A stretch of 32,791 nucleotides of DNA from Deltaproteobacteria bacterium UBA6930 (GTDB lineage Bacteria > Myxococcota_A > UBA9160 > UBA6930): contig DKAI01000063.1 of NCBI GenBank assembly GCA_002450755.1, positions 1 to 32,791 of the forward strand, written 5' to 3'. The notes beneath the pieces are model-generated. The model saw only the letters and a program-made list of their open reading frames with translations, was not told where the DNA came from and made no database searches. Position 1 is the first letter of the stretch. Each line of letters begins with the position of its first letter. The position numbers and the translations under genes are program-made. Below are positions 31,088 through 32,791 of this stretch, piece after piece.

Positions 31088-32791
31088 GTGAAATTTTCGC
31101 TCGCTTGGCTTGATGAATGGATAGCTCTCCCTCCTCTCGATGAACTAGAGGACCGACTTACTGTTGGCGGCTTGGAGATCGAAGGGATCGAACAGGTCGG
31201 TGTGGATCTTAAATCGTTTGTAGTGGGTCAAGTTCTCGAACGGACCCAACATCCTAATGCAGATCGCTTGTCAGTTTGTTGTGTTGACGTTGGAAGTGAA
31301 GCTCCACTTGAAATTGTCTGTGGCGCACCCAATGTGCAAGCCGAGCAAAAAGTAGTGGTCGCCCTTCACGGATCTGTCCTTCCTGATGGTACCAAGATTA
31401 AACGCTCAAAATTACGAGGCATTACTTCAAATGGGATGATCTGCTCAGAGAGAGAGTTGGGATTAGGAGTCGATCATTCTGGGGTTTTAGTCCTCCCAAA
31501 AGATACAGAAGTGGGTGTAACCGCAGCTGAGGTTATTGGCGACAGTGATAGAATACTGGACATCTCAATTACTCCTAACAGGGGCGATTGGCTTTCTATC
31601 CTTGGCATGGCACGCGAAGTTCGCGCTCATTTTGGTGGGACCATAAAACTTCCAGAAATACAAGTTATTGAACATAAAAATAGAACTTCCGATCGAGTTT
31701 CAGTTGAAATTCTTGATGAGAAAGGCTGCCAAAAATATTTGGGTCGCGTGGTGAGGGATGTGACAGTTGGCCCGTCCCCGAAGTGGCTTAGCTCTCGGGT
31801 GGAGAGCGCAGGCATTCGCTCGATCAACAATGTTGTAGACATTACGAATTATGTGATGATGGAAGTGGGACAGCCGCTGCACGCATTCGATCTCCGAAAA
31901 ATAACGGATACGGTATCGGTAAGGAGAGCTTTCTCAAATGAAGAAATAGAGGCGCTGAATGACAAAAAATATGCTTTGACGGAAGACGATCTGGTTATAG
32001 CAGACGACAACAAGGCACTAGCTATAGCCGGCGTAATTGGTTCAGTTAATTCGGAGGTCGAAGTTGAGACAAAGGAGGTTTTTCTTGAAGCCGCGGTTTT
32101 TCATCCGTCCCAGGTAAGGAAGACCGCTAGAAGACTAGGGCTATCGACTGAAGCTTCGTATCGATTCGAACGGGGCGTTGATACGGAAGGTCTAGAATTT
32201 GCAATTGACAGGGCGGCATGTCTGATTAAGGAACTGGCCGGCGGTGAAATACTTTCTGGCCCTATATGTGTAAGAGGCGAAAGCGGGCCGAGAGTTTCTC
32301 AAGTTACAGTTGAGGTAGAGCGGGTTAATAAGGTTTTGGGAACAGAGCTTGTTCCGGAAACGATGCTGGAAGTTCTAGGTCGGCTTGGCCTGGTTTGCAC
32401 AGTCCAATCAGACGTATTGGTCTGCGAAGTGCCCCCTTACCGGAGAGATTTGCGAATTGAGGAAGACTTGATTGAAGAGATTGCCCGAGTCTATGGTTAT
32501 GATCAAATTCCTGAGACACTGCCCGTAACCCCGGGGACCGGGGTTTTAGTCCCACCGTTACGAACTACGATAGAAGAAATTCGAGATTCCTTATGTAGCG
32601 TCGGCTTGGTGGAGCTAATGACATTTTCGTCTGCACGTGTCGAAGATAAAATGGGGTTAAGGCAAGAGGGGGATAATACTGAGCTGGTGAAAATATCAAA
32701 CCCAATTAGGGCCGACGAGCCATTTCTTCGGCATTCATTAGTTCCGTCGGTTTTGAGAATGGTTAGACAAAATTTGAGTAGGCAGGCTGGA
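31088..32791 (+). CDS. pheT: Phenylalanyl-tRNA synthetase beta subunit (partial, truncated by the window end)
   Basis: The frame is open for 568 codons from the GTG at 31088 to the last base of the window, about 70 percent of the usual 800 residues. It starts KFSLAWLDEWIALPPLDELE as in the family. The EMAP-II-like tRNA-binding domain (about 42-150) has HPNADRLSVC and GMICSERELGLG. The B3/B4 editing domain has RSINNVVDITNYVMMEVGQP and LHAFDL. It continues through AGVIGSV and STEASYRFERGVDTEG into the B5 domain and the start of the catalytic-like core (VLRMVRQNLSRQAG). GGAAG at 31076-31080 gives a 7-base spacer to the GTG. pheS ends 34 bases upstream. Confidence 0.96.
   Translation, partial: MKFSLAWLDEWIALPPLDELEDRLTVGGLEIEGIEQVGVDLKSFVVGQVLERTQHPNADRLSVCCVDVGSEAPLEIVCGAPNVQAEQKVVVALHGSVLPDGTKIKRSKLRGITSNGMICSERELGLGVDHSGVLVLPKDTEVGVTAAEVIGDSDRILDISITPNRGDWLSILGMAREVRAHFGGTIKLPEIQVIEHKNRTSDRVSVEILDEKGCQKYLGRVVRDVTVGPSPKWLSSRVESAGIRSINNVVDITNYVMMEVGQPLHAFDLRKITDTVSVRRAFSNEEIEALNDKKYALTEDDLVIADDNKALAIAGVIGSVNSEVEVETKEVFLEAAVFHPSQVRKTARRLGLSTEASYRFERGVDTEGLEFAIDRAACLIKELAGGEILSGPICVRGESGPRVSQVTVEVERVNKVLGTELVPETMLEVLGRLGLVCTVQSDVLVCEVPPYRRDLRIEEDLIEEIARVYGYDQIPETLPVTPGTGVLVPPLRTTIEEIRDSLCSVGLVELMTFSSARVEDKMGLRQEGDNTELVKISNPIRADEPFLRHSLVPSVLRMVRQNLSRQAG

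Noticed and set aside
1..32791. CRISPR arrays, insertion sequences, prophage or attachment sites
   Set aside because: No regularly spaced repeats, transposase, integrase or phage genes are visible, and the tRNA-Val has no integrase next to it and no repeated 3' end that I could find.

Overview
The window is a gene-dense bacterial chromosome segment with every recognisable protein gene on the + strand. By eye its base composition is moderate, with G+C somewhat below half. The content suggests a Gram-negative, Deltaproteobacteria-like lineage in the old sense (Desulfobacterota / Myxococcota / SAR324 neighbourhood). The reasons are the nnrD-tsaE-lysC order, the cysteine desulfurase-mnmA pair, a fused IcmF next to methylmalonyl-CoA mutase and MeaB, and an orphan MoxR/CoxE-like pair. 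This placement is inference; no rRNA or other phylogenetic marker outside the translation genes is present. I see no insertion sequence, prophage, CRISPR array or plasmid feature. Start codons are often GTG or TTG, and many genes overlap by 1-4 bases, which points to compact, translationally coupled operons.

Layout. (1) 1-6051: partial nnrD, tsaE, lysC, then cysteine desulfurase, mnmA, rnc and era. These cover metabolite repair, tRNA t6A and 2-thiouridine modification, aspartate-family amino acids and RNA processing. (2) 6052-12824: a structured leader followed by icmF, methylmalonyl-CoA mutase and meaB, a B12-dependent acyl-CoA mutase operon. (3) 12825-16781: a leader, a RibBA-like protein whose DHBP synthase half has lost its catalytic residues, a MoxR AAA+ ATPase and a VWA (CoxE-like) protein, closed by a very strong intrinsic terminator. 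(4) 16782-18527: a 339-base stretch with no gene, then miaB. (5) 18528-26604: a promoter and leader, guaB, guaA, a SnoaL/NTF2-like gene, dnaE and a secreted protein of unknown function. (6) 26601-32791: a consensus promoter, tRNA-Val(GAC), then thrS-infC-rpmI-rplT-pheS-pheT, with pheT running off the window.

How the genes work together. Several genes act on tRNA: tsaE on t6A37, the desulfurase with mnmA on s2U34, and miaB on ms2i6A37. thrS and pheST charge tRNA, and infC, rpmI and rplT serve initiation and the 50S subunit. The mutase cluster would interconvert isobutyryl-CoA and butyryl-CoA (IcmF) and methylmalonyl-CoA and succinyl-CoA (Mcm), with G-protein chaperones for each (the internal G domain of IcmF, and MeaB). 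guaB and guaA make GMP from IMP.

The most unusual points are the catalytically dead DHBP synthase domain and its linkage to a MoxR/VWA pair, the hairpin-rich icmF leader without an evident B12 riboswitch, a probable internal start for a lysC beta subunit, and a short ORF overlapping the thrS start as TGATG.
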